DNA of 38,615 bases from Limosilactobacillus gastricus DSM 16045 (lineage in GTDB: Bacteria; Bacillota; Bacilli; Lactobacillales; Lactobacillaceae), in NCBI RefSeq assembly GCF_001434365.1, contig NZ_AZFN01000019.1, positions 1-38,615 of the forward strand, written 5' to 3'. Both the position numbers and the translations under genes were made by a program. The notes under the pieces were generated by a model. The model saw only the letters and a list, made by a program, of their open reading frames with translations. It was not told the DNA's origin and made no database searches. Shown here one piece after another: positions 1-8,033 of this stretch; position 1 is the first letter of the stretch, and each line of letters opens with the position of its first letter.

Positions 1-22
1 TCTGTCCAACTTAGGGGGTTCA
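1..22 (-). mobile_element. Possible terminal inverted repeat of an IS3-family element (window edge)
   Basis: Read on the minus strand, bases 22 to 1 give TGAACCCCCTAAGTTGGACA plus two bases. This resembles the TGnACTGnCCCC...AAGTTGGACA type of end known from IS3/IS150 elements. If real, the element would start here and run off the left edge. No transposase sequence is visible, so this is a resemblance only. Bases 31-48 on the plus strand look like the right arm and T-run of a terminator whose left arm is not in the window. Confidence 0.3.
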
Positions 23-48
23 CTTCTCTCATCGGGGCCTTTTTATTA

Positions 49-804
49 TTATTTTACTAAGGGGTGCCGACTATTAAATCCTTGATAAATCAGCAAACTA
101 GCAGCCACACTGGCATTTAAACTTTGGACATGCCCAATCATCGGAATAGTTAGCATTTCATCACAGGTTTTCTTTAATAAAGGTGAGATTCCTTTCCCTT
201 CATTTCCAATAACTAAAGCAACCGGTCCGTTGGCTTGCCACTGCCGGTAATCCGTCCCCTGCATATCAGTCCCAAACAACCAGACTCCCCGTTGTTGGAG
301 TTCCTTGGCTGTTTGTACCAGATTCGTGACTCGGGCCACCGGGACGTGTTCGATTGCCCCAGTGGAAGTTTTGGCTACCACTGCCGTCAACCCAACCGAC
401 CGCCGTTTCGGAATAATAATCCCGTGGACCCCGGCAGCATCCGCCGTTCGTAAAATCGACCCTAAATTATGGGGATCCGCCAATTCATCCAAAATCAAAA
501 AGAAAGGTGCTTCTTGATGTGCTTCAGCATTTGCAAAGAGATCATCAATTTGCGCATATTGATAAGCTGCCACCGCCAAAACCACTCCTTGATGATTTTG
601 ATGGTCCGTCATTTGATCGAGTTTCGCCTTAGGCACGTTAGAAATGATCAATTGACGTTCTTTAGCTAATTGAATGATTTGACCTAAGGCATCAGATTTC
701 AGGCCCTTTTGGATGAAAACCTTATTAACGGCTTGATAAGATTTTAAGGCCGCGACTGCTGGATGACGGCCAATAATAAATTCTCTCGTTTGTTCACTTG
801 TCAT
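49..804 (-). CDS. rlmB: 23S rRNA (guanosine-2'-O-)-methyltransferase RlmB (SpoU/TrmH family)
   Basis: A SPOUT-class methyltransferase of 251 residues. Family members transfer a methyl group from S-adenosylmethionine to the ribose of a guanosine in the 23S rRNA peptidyl-transferase region. The N-terminal substrate-binding part starts with [11 protein letters not shown] (about 10-20). The three SpoU motifs follow: NLGSILRT at 113-120, GNEGKG at 200-205 and [10 protein letters not shown] at 228-237, which form the knotted cofactor site. Length is typical. The start overlaps the end of mrnC by 11 bases, so the two genes are translationally linked in a cysS-mrnC-rlmB operon, an order common in Firmicutes. 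Some family members are called TrmH or YacO; RlmB is the best fit, but the exact target nucleotide is inferred from family only. Confidence 0.93.
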   Translation of the reverse strand: MTSEQTREFIIGRHPAVAALKSYQAVNKVFIQKGLKSDALGQIIQLAKERQLIISNVPKAKLDQMTDHQNHQGVVLAVAAYQYAQIDDLFANAEAHQEAPFFLILDELADPHNLGSILRTADAAGVHGIIIPKRRSVGLTAVVAKTSTGAIEHVPVARVTNLVQTAKELQQRGVWLFGTDMQGTDYRQWQANGPVALVIGNEGKGISPLLKKTCDEMLTIPMIGHVQSLNASVAASLLIYQGFNSRHPLVK

Positions 805-1210
805 TTTGTTCTGTCCGTCCTCTTTCTACTTGATGAATACACCAAGAAGCTAATTCTTCAATCCGCTCCGTTTGTTCCGTCACTTTTAAATAACCAAACA
901 AGGCCTCAAATCCCGTTGATTGACGGTAAGTTAAAATCGAAGTATTTTTCGCATGGGTATAACTTTTCGCATTCCGACCACGTTTATAATAAGCCCACTC
1001 AACTTCCGTTAAGATATCATCATCCGCCATTAAATCGACTAAAGCCGCTTGGGCTTTGGCTGAAACATAATGGGTGGCCTTTCTTTGAAGCCGATCTGGC
1101 TTACTCATTCCCAAGTCTAAGAGTCGCTGCCGAATAAACACTTCATAGACGGCATCACCAAGATAAGCTAAGGCAATCCCATTTAATTGTCGTTGATCAA
1201 CTGTTGCCAT
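794..1210 (-). CDS. mrnC: Mini-ribonuclease 3 (Mini-III)
   Basis: A 138-residue stand-alone RNase III catalytic domain without a double-stranded-RNA-binding domain. In Bacillus, Mini-III matures the ends of 23S rRNA. The nuclease signature is visible as [10 protein letters not shown] (residues 14-23, catalytic acidic residues D19 and E23), and a second acidic patch sits in the [18 protein letters not shown] stretch. It starts 3 bases after the cysS stop, with its ribosome binding site (AAAGGAATAAGGG region) inside the cysS 3' end. It overlaps rlmB downstream. Grouping an rRNA-processing nuclease with an rRNA methyltransferase supports a shared ribosome-assembly role. Length and context agree with the family. 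Confidence 0.93.
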   Translation of the reverse strand: MATVDQRQLNGIALAYLGDAVYEVFIRQRLLDLGMSKPDRLQRKATHYVSAKAQAALVDLMADDDILTEVEWAYYKRGRNAKSYTHAKNTSILTYRQSTGFEALFGYLKVTEQTERIEELASWCIHQVERGRTEQNDK

Positions 1211-1213
1211 CCC

Positions 1214-2623
1214 TTATTCCTTTCTATACCGGGTCCCTTGTGGCGTATCTTCAATAATGACTCCCCGCGCTTTTAAGGTATCCCGAATTTGATCACTCAT
1301 CGCAAAATCTTTAGCAGCCCGCGCCGCATCCCGTTGCTTGATAAGCGCTTCAATCTCTTGATCTTGCGTTTGAGTTTCTAAATTAATCTCAATCCCAAAA
1401 ACCTGCAAAAGCTTTTTCAACATTACTTGAATCGCTACCAAAGGTTCCCTTTGAACCGCAGATTGTTCAACATACTGATTGGCAAACTTCATCAATTCAT
1501 ACACGACGGCAATCCCATTAGCGACATTAATATCATCATCCATAACTTCAGTAAACCGATCCCTGAATTGGGCTAACTGACGTTGGACATCGCCATCCGT
1601 CCCCGAAGTAGCGTCTTGAAGTCGATATTGTAAATTGTGAAAGGTGTTCCGTAAGTGTTCCAGATTGGCGCGCGCCTCATCGAGATTGGCTTGACTATAC
1701 TGAATAGGACGTCGATAGTGAGTGGTAGCCATAAAGAAGCGAATTACCTGAGGATCTTCTGATTTCAAGAGATCATGGACGGTCACAAAGTTGCCCAAAG
1801 ACTTACTCATCTTTTCATTATCCTGGCCGATGGTCACAAAACCATTATGCATCCAATAATTAACAAATTTTTCTCCCGTCGCTGCTTCACTTTGGGCAAT
1901 TTCATTTTCATGATGCGGGAATTGCAAATCTTGCCCCCCAGCATGAATATCAAAGGTCGGCCCAAAATGATCGGTCGACATAACTGAACATTCGATATGC
2001 CATCCCGGACGGCCTTTACCCCACGGTGCTTCCCAATTAATTTCTCCTGGTTTAGCGGCTTTCCAGAGGGCAAAATCAAGTGGGTCTTCTTTTTTCGCAA
2101 CTTCTTCCGGATCAACATGTTCACTGGCACCGGTTTCTAAATCGTCAATGGACTGGCCAGACAGCGCTCCATAATTTTTAAAGTGACGAGCACGGTAGTA
2201 TACGTCACCATCCACGACATAGGCATAACCGTTATCAATTAATTTTTGCACAAAAGTGATAATTTGCGGAATATACTCCGTGGCCCGCGGATGGTCCGTG
2301 GCCGGTTCCACATTTAGCGCTGTTGTATCTTCATTAAAGGCTTGAATATATCGATCAGCTAATTGGGGGACCGTAATCCCTTCTTCTTTAGCAGCCTTAA
2401 TCATCTTATCGTCAACGTCCGTAAAGTTAGACACATATTGAACTTCATACCCGCGAAATTCAAAATAACGGCGAACGGTATCAAAAGCTACAATGCTCCT
2501 GGCGTTACCAATATGGATATAGTTGTAGACAGTTGGTCCACAGACGTACATCTTAATTACTCCCGGGGTCATTGGTTGAAAGACTTCTTTTTGACGTGAA
2601 AGGGTATTATAAATTTTTAACAT
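1214..2623 (-). CDS. cysS: Cysteinyl-tRNA synthetase
   Basis: A class I aminoacyl-tRNA synthetase of 469 residues that charges tRNA-Cys in the cytoplasm. It has the zinc-ligand cysteine in VCGPTVYN (C28), the HIGH-type signature HIGN at 37-40 and the KMSKS loop at 271-275. Further conserved CysS blocks are [13 protein letters not shown] and [15 protein letters not shown], which carry the remaining zinc ligands. The start is fixed by GGAGG seven bases upstream of the ATG. It is the first gene of the cysS-mrnC-rlmB operon. I looked for a T-box leader upstream, since CysS genes of Firmicutes often have one, and saw no AGGGTGGNACCGCG-like antiterminator sequence. A candidate promoter with an extended -10 (TGG-TAAGAT) lies at 2662-2667. 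Confidence 0.97.
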   Translation of the reverse strand: MLKIYNTLSRQKEVFQPMTPGVIKMYVCGPTVYNYIHIGNARSIVAFDTVRRYFEFRGYEVQYVSNFTDVDDKMIKAAKEEGITVPQLADRYIQAFNEDTTALNVEPATDHPRATEYIPQIITFVQKLIDNGYAYVVDGDVYYRARHFKNYGALSGQSIDDLETGASEHVDPEEVAKKEDPLDFALWKAAKPGEINWEAPWGKGRPGWHIECSVMSTDHFGPTFDIHAGGQDLQFPHHENEIAQSEAATGEKFVNYWMHNGFVTIGQDNEKMSKSLGNFVTVHDLLKSEDPQVIRFFMATTHYRRPIQYSQANLDEARANLEHLRNTFHNLQYRLQDATSGTDGDVQRQLAQFRDRFTEVMDDDINVANGIAVVYELMKFANQYVEQSAVQREPLVAIQVMLKKLLQVFGIEINLETQTQDQEIEALIKQRDAARAAKDFAMSDQIRDTLKARGVIIEDTPQGTRYRKE

Positions 2624-2661
2624 CTGTCGACCTCCAAAAATCGTTAATTTTGATAGTTATT

Positions 2662-2670
2662 ATCTTACCA
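2662..2670 (-). promoter_or_regulatory. Candidate extended -10 promoter of cysS
   Basis: On the minus strand the bases TGG-TAAGAT form an extended -10 element about 39 bases before the cysS start codon (TAAGAT at 2662-2667). No convincing -35 box is seen at the usual distance, so the call is tentative. Confidence 0.4.
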
Positions 2671-2789
2671 CATTCCCAAGATGACGGCTTTATTTCCCTT
2701 CAAATTGAGAATTTGATTATTTTTACCTTTTAATCATGAAATCTTCATAAATGATTGATAATATATACGTGTAATATAAATATACTACA

Positions 2790-2913
2790 ATAACCGAAAC
2801 CTATTATTTTTCAATTACTCCTCCCAATAGTAACCGAAAAATAAATTTTACGAAATCTCCCCCAAGATATCGTAATACTCCTCGGCAGTGACTTTTGGTC
2901 ACTGTCTTTTTTT
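2790..2913 (+). ncRNA. Candidate small regulatory RNA with C-rich loops
   Basis: This lies in the only gene-free stretch longer than 300 bases (2624-2997) and ends in a plus-strand terminator with no gene upstream of it. Three structured parts are visible. (1) CTATT (2801-2805) pairs with AATAG (2826-2830) and encloses ACTCCTCCC. (2) TTACGA-A-ATCT (2848-2858) pairs with AGAT-A-TCGTAA (2865-2875) and presents a CCCCCA loop. (3) The terminator hairpin is at 2884-2906, followed by a run of T. The nonamer TAACCGAAA occurs twice, at 2791 and 2831, flanking hairpin 1. Exposed CUCCUCC/CCCCC stretches are complementary to Shine-Dalgarno sequences, as in known Gram-positive regulatory RNAs such as Listeria LhrC. 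The promoter is uncertain: TATACT at 2781-2786 with TTGATA at 2755-2760 has a 20-base spacer. Alternatively it could be an attenuating leader of the small gene at 2998. Confidence 0.6.
2884..2913 (+). terminator. Intrinsic terminator of the candidate small RNA
   Basis: A nine-pair stem (GGCAGTGAC with GTCACTGTC, one G-U pair) with a TTTTG loop, followed by seven T on the plus strand. The minus strand has no T-run after the stem, so it works in the plus direction only. No open reading frame precedes it. Confidence 0.85.
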
Positions 2914-2934
2914 GCGGTTTGATCGAACGTATGT

Positions 2935-2963
2935 TTGTATAGAATCCTATTTCTCGCTATAAT
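2935..2963 (+). promoter_or_regulatory. Promoter of the small orphan gene
   Basis: A consensus TATAAT -10 box at 2958-2963 lies 17 bases downstream of a weak -35 (TTGTAT, 2935-2940). The start codon at 2998 follows about 28 bases after the expected transcript start. It lies downstream of the terminator at 2884-2913, so the gene can be transcribed independently of the RNA before it. Confidence 0.7.
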
Positions 2964-2997
2964 ATAGCCAAAACCAACCCGAAAGGTGGAAAGTGTA

Positions 2998-3303
2998 ATG
3001 GGACACCAACTAAATTACTATCAACAACTATTTAATCAACGGGTCACTCAACTCTTTAAGCCAGTGTCAAACACTGTTTATCAAATTGAAGTTAGCTACT
3101 ATCCTCTTTTTGATTGTTACAATATTGCCTTTACCACTAACAATTTAAAAAAACCGGCGATTAGCACCATCATCGTGATCCAACTCCAACATGCGGGACC
3201 TAAAGACTTCCAAAAGCTCTTAAAAATGATCCAAGCCGAATGGCATTTTCAAATTAAAATCATGACCCCCCTGCCAAAAATTAACGATAAAAAAGACCGG
3301 TGA
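2998..3303 (+). CDS. Small protein of unknown function (101 aa)
   Basis: I do not recognise this protein. The ATG at 2998 is chosen because AAAGGTGG stands eight bases before it; an in-frame GTG at 2986 would overlap that site. The product is soluble-looking, with no membrane segment or signal peptide. It has an aromatic N-terminal half (NYYQQLFNQR, SYYPLFDCYNIAF), a hydrophobic strand ISTIIVIQLQ, and a basic tail ending NDKKDR. The pattern of alternating strands and helix suggests a small compact alpha/beta domain, but no motif assigns a function. It has its own promoter and is the only plus-strand gene between cysS and gltX. Its last codons and stop lie inside the terminator hairpin of the convergent gltX gene. 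Coding status rests on the good ribosome binding site, the promoter and the intact frame. Confidence 0.7.
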   Translation: MGHQLNYYQQLFNQRVTQLFKPVSNTVYQIEVSYYPLFDCYNIAFTTNNLKKPAISTIIVIQLQHAGPKDFQKLLKMIQAEWHFQIKIMTPLPKINDKKDR

Positions 3304-3326
3304 AGAAAAAATTCTTCCCAGTCTTT
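3292..3326 (-). terminator. Terminator downstream of gltX
   Basis: On the minus strand an imperfect stem (AAAGAC..GAAGAA paired with TTCTTC..GTCTTT, with a G-U pair and a one-base bulge) is followed by TTTTTT. It sits just after the gltX stop and overlaps the 3' end of the convergent small gene. Confidence 0.75.
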
Positions 3327-3334
3327 CCAAACGA

Positions 3335-4834
3335 TTATAATTGCTGATTTTCAAGGCGGTCAATCATCGCATCCAGATGTTCTAAGGTTGTCTTTTGACC
3401 AAACAATTCGATACTTTCTGGTAGTTCGGGACCATGTGATTCATGCGTCACGGCAATCCGAATTGGCATCCAAAGCTGCCGACCCTTGATCTTCGTTTCT
3501 TTTTGAACCGCTTTGATGGCCGCTAATACTGACGTAGCATCCATAAAGTCCATGGCCGCAATCTTGTCGCGGAAGGCTTTTAAGACTACCACTGCCGTTT
3601 CCGCCTTCATCTCTTCTTTGGCATCATCATCAATATCCGCTGGGCCATGTACAAACGGCTTCACGTAATCAATAATTTCATGCGCATAAGAAATTTCACG
3701 CTTAAACAGTTCAACCAGCCGGCGCATCCATTCCATTTGGTATGGATCAGCATGCTTTTCCATCAAGCCGGCTTCAATCAACTGTGGCATGGCCGCATTG
3801 AAGACTTCATCCGCCGAAGATAACTTCATGTATTGATTGTTAATCCACCGTAACTTCTTCCGATCAAAGGCCGCCGGAGACTTGCTTAACCGTTTTTCAT
3901 CATACATCTTGACGAATTCTTTTAAGCTAAAGATTTCGTCTTCACCTTCTGGGGACCAACCCAAGAGAACGATAAAGTTAACTAGCGCTTCCGGTAAGTA
4001 ACCTAAATCACGGTATTGTTCGATAAATTGCAGAATTGATTCATCCCGCTTAGATAATTTCTTCCCCGTTTCCGTATTGATGATCAATGACATATGACCA
4101 AACTTAGGTACATCCCAACCCAATGCTTCATAAATCATCATTTGCTTGGGGGTATTGGACACATGGTCATCACCACGAAAGACGTGTGTAATCTGCATCA
4201 AATGATCATCAACCACAACGGCAAAGTTGTAAGTTGGCATCCCATCTCGCTTTTGAATAACGAAATCTCCACCAACCGAGGATGATTCAAAGGATAAATG
4301 TCCCTTCACTAGGTCGTCCCATTCATAAACGGCATCATTAGGGACGCGGAAACGAATAACCGGTTTGAGACCTTTGGCTTCCGCTGCAGCTTGGGCACTT
4401 GCAATTTCATCCGCCGACATTCCAGCGTATTCATACTCATAATGGGGCATTTCATGATTGGCCTTTTGCCGTTCCCGAACCGCCTCTAATTCATCTTCCG
4501 TCATGTAAGACTTGTAAGCCAAATCTTGATCTAATAGTTGTTGGATGTATTGGTCATATAAGTCACGCCGTTCCGATTGACGATAAGGGCCAAAGTCACC
4601 ACCCTTATCAGGACCTTCATCCCAATCTAGCCCCATCCACTTCAGATTATCTAATTGACTCCGTTCACCATCTTCGATATTCCGCTTAGTATCAGTATCT
4701 TCAATTCGAATAATAAATTGTCCCTTGTAATGCCGAGCAAACAAATAGTTAAATAATGCTGTCCGTGCATTTCCAATATGTAAATGTCCGGTTGGACTAG
4801 GTGCATACCGCACCCGTACTTTATTTTTAGCCAA
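3335..4834 (-). CDS. gltX: Glutamyl-tRNA synthetase
   Basis: A class I synthetase of 499 residues that charges tRNA-Glu. In lactobacilli it is usually non-discriminating and also makes Glu-tRNA-Gln for amidation. HIGH-type signature HIGN is at 19-22 and the KMSKS-type loop KLSKR at 259-263. The N-terminus [11 protein letters not shown] is the family hallmark and fixes the reading start. The only start that keeps this block is a TTG at 4834, with AAAGAGG eight bases upstream. A closer ATG belongs to another frame and reads only four codons before a stop. The gene lies downstream of radA with a 74-base gap that contains a possible extended -10 (TGA-TATAAA) and a GCCCC...GGGGC stem, so it may have its own promoter. 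Confidence 0.96.
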   Translation of the reverse strand: MAKNKVRVRYAPSPTGHLHIGNARTALFNYLFARHYKGQFIIRIEDTDTKRNIEDGERSQLDNLKWMGLDWDEGPDKGGDFGPYRQSERRDLYDQYIQQLLDQDLAYKSYMTEDELEAVRERQKANHEMPHYEYEYAGMSADEIASAQAAAEAKGLKPVIRFRVPNDAVYEWDDLVKGHLSFESSSVGGDFVIQKRDGMPTYNFAVVVDDHLMQITHVFRGDDHVSNTPKQMMIYEALGWDVPKFGHMSLIINTETGKKLSKRDESILQFIEQYRDLGYLPEALVNFIVLLGWSPEGEDEIFSLKEFVKMYDEKRLSKSPAAFDRKKLRWINNQYMKLSSADEVFNAAMPQLIEAGLMEKHADPYQMEWMRRLVELFKREISYAHEIIDYVKPFVHGPADIDDDAKEEMKAETAVVVLKAFRDKIAAMDFMDATSVLAAIKAVQKETKIKGRQLWMPIRIAVTHESHGPELPESIELFGQKTTLEHLDAMIDRLENQQL

Positions 4835-4908
4835 AACGCATGCCTCTTTCTATCAATTTATATCATGTAATAGTTTAGCGCCCCACCATTGAAAAGAAAA
4901 GGGGCTCC

Positions 4909-6282
4909 TTAAGATAAAGCTAATTTTAAAGCTTCATTAATAGTGGCAACCCCAACCACTTCAATATTGGTCGGTGGTGTCCAATGTTGCAAATTATTTT
5001 TCGGGATAAAGACCCGTTGAAAACCCAATTTAGCGGCTTCGGCCACTCGTTGTTCAATACGACTTACTCGCCGAACTTCCCCCGTCAAACCTAATTCACC
5101 AATAAAAGCATCCGTTGGTCGGGTCCCTTTGTCGCGATAACTCGAAGCAATACTGATGGCTAGGGCTAGATCAATCGCTGGTTCGTTTAACTTTACGCCC
5201 CCAGCCGCTTGTAAATAGGCATCCTGATTTTGTAAGAGTAAATTAGCCCGTTTTTCCAAAACAGCCATGATTAACGAAACCCGATTTCGATCCAAACCTG
5301 ATGCGGTTCGCTGGGCATTCCCAAATACGGTAGGCGTAATCAGGGCTTGCACCTCTACTAGAATCGGCCGCGTCCCTTCCAAGGAAACAACTACTGCCGA
5401 TCCGGTAGCATCTTTTAAGCGTTCTTCCAAAAACATCTCCGAGGGATTCGCCACCTCAGTTAATCCCGTATCATGCATCTCGAAGATGCCTAATTCATTA
5501 GTGGAGCCAAACCGATTTTTAACCGACCGTAAAATCCGGTAAGTATGATGAGAGTCCCCCTCAAAATAAAGGACCGTATCAACCATGTGTTCCAAAATTT
5601 TAGGACCCGCAATCGTTCCACCTTTGGTTACATGGCCGACCACGAACACCGTAATGTTTTCCCCCTTAGCAATCTGCATTAATTGAGCGGTGACGGCTCG
5701 GATTTGCGCGACACTCCCAATGGCTGATTCAACTCCTGATGCTTGCATGGTTTGGACCGAATCAATAACCACATATTCAGGTTTCAAATTATCAATCGTA
5801 GCGCGAATGCTATCCATATTGGTTTCTGGATAAATATAAAAATTGTCTCCCGAAACTGCAATTCGTTGAGCCCGCATCTTGATTTGATTCGCACTTTCTT
5901 CCCCCGAAATATATAAAACGGGGTGATTTTCCAGACTAAGCTGTCCAGAGACTTGTAGCAAGAGGGTCGATTTCCCAATCCCAGGATCTCCCCCAATCAA
6001 CACTAACGAACCTGGTACAATCCCGCCACCTAGGACCCGATTTAATTCGCGTAATTTAGTTTTAACCCGTGGCGTCTTTTTCGTATCAATCTCATTAATT
6101 TTTTGGGGACGAGCCACAATCCCCGTCAAAGTGGTTGTAGCCTTAGTCGCTGCAGCCACACTGGTTTGTTCCACCTTTTCAACTAGAGTATTCCACTCAC
6201 CACAATTTGGACAACGCCCTAAGAAGCGGGGTGAATTATAACCACAGTTCTGGCAAACATAATGCACTTTTGCTTTCGCCAT
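4909..6282 (-). CDS. radA: DNA repair protein RadA (Sms)
   Basis: A 457-residue RecA-like ATPase that drives branch migration in recombination and repair. The four-cysteine zinc finger is complete (C10, C13, C24, C27). Walker [11 protein letters not shown] lies at 97-106. The RadA-specific KNRFG motif is near residue 255. A Lon-protease-like C-terminal domain with ASGLDRNRV and the [14 protein letters not shown] block completes the family architecture. Length is usual. It follows dut by 15 bases, with GGAGGGG as ribosome binding site, so the two form a dut-radA operon, a common arrangement in lactobacilli. Confidence 0.96.
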   Translation of the reverse strand: MAKAKVHYVCQNCGYNSPRFLGRCPNCGEWNTLVEKVEQTSVAAATKATTTLTGIVARPQKINEIDTKKTPRVKTKLRELNRVLGGGIVPGSLVLIGGDPGIGKSTLLLQVSGQLSLENHPVLYISGEESANQIKMRAQRIAVSGDNFYIYPETNMDSIRATIDNLKPEYVVIDSVQTMQASGVESAIGSVAQIRAVTAQLMQIAKGENITVFVVGHVTKGGTIAGPKILEHMVDTVLYFEGDSHHTYRILRSVKNRFGSTNELGIFEMHDTGLTEVANPSEMFLEERLKDATGSAVVVSLEGTRPILVEVQALITPTVFGNAQRTASGLDRNRVSLIMAVLEKRANLLLQNQDAYLQAAGGVKLNEPAIDLALAISIASSYRDKGTRPTDAFIGELGLTGEVRRVSRIEQRVAEAAKLGFQRVFIPKNNLQHWTPPTNIEVVGVATINEALKLALS

Positions 6283-6297
6283 GCTTGACCCCTCCTC

Positions 6298-6834
6298 TTA
6301 TTTTTTCGTTGATCCAAATCCACCTTGCCGTTTTTGGGATGGTTGTAGCTCTTCATCCGCCGTTAAGTACGGCATGAAAATTCCTTGCGCAATCCGTTCA
6401 CCCTTTTTAATATGATAATCAGTTAAACCATAATTTAAGAGTTGCACAAAGATTTCCCCTTCATTTTGAGGATTATTGTAATAATCGGCATCAATAATAC
6501 CCACACTATTTGGCAAAATCAGCCGTCGCTTCAGGGGACCACTGGAACGGTTAAACAACATCAAGACTTCGTCGGCCTGCATGTAAGCCTTGATCCCCGT
6601 TGGCACTAAATATGGTTTTAAAACCTGATCCGCCTGGATGATGTCGTCATTTGTTAGCTCCTTTTGTTGATGGATCTTCCATAAAGTCTTTAAGAAATTC
6701 CCCTTCCAAATCGATGGTAGTACAAAATCTTCTGCTGCTTCGAGATCATAACCAGCCGCTTGTTGAGTCTGGCGTTGGGGAAGATTAATTTTTTGATCAG
6801 CCTTAAAACTAACCACTTGAAATCCACGCTTCAT
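6298..6834 (-). CDS. dut: dUTP diphosphatase (dUTPase)
   Basis: A trimeric-type dUTPase of 178 residues that hydrolyses dUTP to dUMP and pyrophosphate, keeping uracil out of DNA and feeding dTMP synthesis. All five family motifs are present: I AGYDLEA 27-33, II NRSSGPLKR 95-103, III VGIIDADYYN 111-120 (catalytic Asp 115), IV GERIAQGIF 145-153 and V RQGGFGSTKK 169-178. It is longer than the usual 145-150 residues because of an insertion after motif I (about 40-75), a variant seen in other lactobacilli and their phages. It is the first gene of the dut-radA unit and divergent from the acetyltransferase gene. Confidence 0.93.
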   Translation of the reverse strand: MKRGFQVVSFKADQKINLPQRQTQQAAGYDLEAAEDFVLPSIWKGNFLKTLWKIHQQKELTNDDIIQADQVLKPYLVPTGIKAYMQADEVLMLFNRSSGPLKRRLILPNSVGIIDADYYNNPQNEGEIFVQLLNYGLTDYHIKKGERIAQGIFMPYLTADEELQPSQKRQGGFGSTKK

Positions 6835-6868
6835 CTTACTCCTCCGATAATTAAAATAGTCGCTTACT

Positions 6869-6877
6869 ATTGTAACA
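6869..6877 (-). promoter_or_regulatory. Extended -10 promoter of dut-radA
   Basis: On the minus strand TGT-TACAAT (TACAAT at 6869-6874) forms an extended -10 about 35 bases before the dut start. The -35 region is weak, as allowed for extended -10 promoters. Confidence 0.55.
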
Positions 6878-6905
6878 TGAACTCAGTAATTTTAACGGAT
6901 TCAAG

Positions 6906-6937
6906 GATTGACTTTTCCCCTGTCAATCAGTCACAAT
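6906..6937 (+). promoter_or_regulatory. Promoter with inverted repeat for the acetyltransferase-rpiA unit
   Basis: -35 TTGACT (6908-6913) and -10 CACAAT (6932-6937) are 18 bases apart. A perfect seven-base inverted repeat, GATTGAC (6906-6912) and GTCAATC (6922-6928), covers the -35 and spacer. It could be a repressor site or chance; no local regulator points to it. Confidence 0.5.
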
Positions 6938-6976
6938 AGATGAGGACAAATCTCAAATTAAAGTAGGTAAATTGAA

Positions 6977-7267
6977 ATGCAATGGCAAGAAGCAGCTAAC
7001 CAAATCACCTTACGCGATGAGGATGGCACCTTGGTCGGTGAAATCACCTTTCCCACTGTCAACGAAAGTCAGCACCGCGTTGTTGTGGAACGTACTTTTG
7101 TCAACCCCGCTTATCGCGGACAAGGGATTGCGGCTCAACTAGTCGAGCACTTTGTAGCATACGCGGATCAACATCATTATCAAGTTAAATTAATGTGTCC
7201 CTATGCTCAAGACCAGTTTGACCGGCACCCTGAATATCAACATTTACTAGTTTCACCTACTAATTAA
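6977..7267 (+). CDS. Small GNAT-type N-acetyltransferase (YidJ/Acetyltransf_CG-like)
   Basis: A 96-residue single-domain protein of the minimal GNAT class. The acetyl-CoA pyrophosphate loop reads RGQGIAAQLV (47-56), preceded by the strand VVVERTFVNPAYRG and followed by a helix and a KLMCPYAQDQF segment typical of the small YidJ-like group. Family members bind acetyl-CoA; their acceptor is generally unknown, so no substrate is assigned. It is transcribed with rpiA, 16 bases upstream of it, from a promoter near 6908-6937. The ribosome binding site before the ATG (GTAGGT) is moderate. Confidence 0.85.
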   Translation: MQWQEAANQITLRDEDGTLVGEITFPTVNESQHRVVVERTFVNPAYRGQGIAAQLVEHFVAYADQHHYQVKLMCPYAQDQFDRHPEYQHLLVSPTN

Positions 7268-7283
7268 CCAAATGGGAGTTAAA

Positions 7284-7973
7284 ATGACACAAGATGAATT
7301 AAAAAAGATGGTTGGTTTAGCCGCCCTGCCATTCATTAAGCCCGGCATGAAGATCGGGTTAGGAACAGGCTCGACGGTCAAGCATTTAGTTGATGGCCTT
7401 GGCAAACGGATGCGTGAGGAAGGCTTGCAAGTCACTTGCGTCACCACCTCCAGCATCACAACGAGGCAAGCCAATGAACTCGGCATCCCTTTGGTTGGGC
7501 TTGACGATGTTGATCACTTAGATCTCACCATTGATGGGGCTGATCAAGTTGACGAAAATTTCAACGGCATTAAAGGTGGCGGTGGCTCCATGCTTTGGGA
7601 AAAGATTGTTAACACTGCTTCCGACCAAAACATTTGGATTGTGGATGAATCAAAACTAACCGAACGAATTGGCAGTTTCGGGGTGCCAGTTGAAATCGTG
7701 CCCTATGGTGCTAGCCATGTCTTCCGTCGCTTAGAGCAAAAGGGTTTAAAGCCAACCTGGCGGCTAGCAAAGGATAGTGACCAGCTTTACCGGACGGATG
7801 AAAATAATGTAATCATCGATGTCCATCCCGGACCAATTGATGACGTTAACGCCCTAGATCAAGAATTGATTAACATGGTCGGCGTCGTTGAGCATGGCTT
7901 ATTTATCCAACGGATTAATGATATCATTATCGGACGTGAGCAAGGGCCTGAAACCATTCACGTTAAAGACTAA
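7284..7973 (+). CDS. rpiA: Ribose-5-phosphate isomerase A
   Basis: A 229-residue enzyme that interconverts ribose 5-phosphate and ribulose 5-phosphate in the pentose phosphate pathway. Visible family blocks are the phosphate-binding GLGTGSTV (25-32), DLTIDGADQVD (about 78-88, with catalytic acids), KGGGGSM and IVDESKL. The second ATG (7284) is chosen over the one at 7272 because GGGAG lies five bases before it and the first ATG overlaps that site; this also gives the usual family length. It follows the acetyltransferase gene in one operon and ends at a large terminator. In heterofermentative lactobacilli this step links pentoses to the phosphoketolase route. Confidence 0.95.
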   Translation: MTQDELKKMVGLAALPFIKPGMKIGLGTGSTVKHLVDGLGKRMREEGLQVTCVTTSSITTRQANELGIPLVGLDDVDHLDLTIDGADQVDENFNGIKGGGGSMLWEKIVNTASDQNIWIVDESKLTERIGSFGVPVEIVPYGASHVFRRLEQKGLKPTWRLAKDSDQLYRTDENNVIIDVHPGPIDDVNALDQELINMVGVVEHGLFIQRINDIIIGREQGPETIHVKD

Positions 7974-7975
7974 AT

Positions 7976-8026
7976 AAAACAGGGAAGAAATTTAGGCTAT
8001 AATGCCATAAATTTCTTCCCTGTTTT
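7976..8026. terminator. Bidirectional terminator between rpiA and the ABC exporter
   Basis: A 19-base perfect stem, left arm 7976-7994 and right arm 8008-8026, with a loop that can add a GGC/GCC pairing. The arms begin with AAAA and end with TTTT, giving T-runs in both directions, so it can serve the convergent genes on both sides. Confidence 0.93.
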
Positions 8027-8033
8027 TGTAATC

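Noticed and set aside
763-1137. Plus-strand open frame of 124 codons opposite rlmB/mrnC
   Set aside because: It is antisense to two well-supported genes, has no ribosome binding site and no family resemblance.
2624-2985. T-box riboswitch upstream of cysS
   Set aside because: No AGGGTGGNACCGCG-like antiterminator sequence and no minus-strand terminator with a T-run before cysS; the visible structure belongs to the plus strand.
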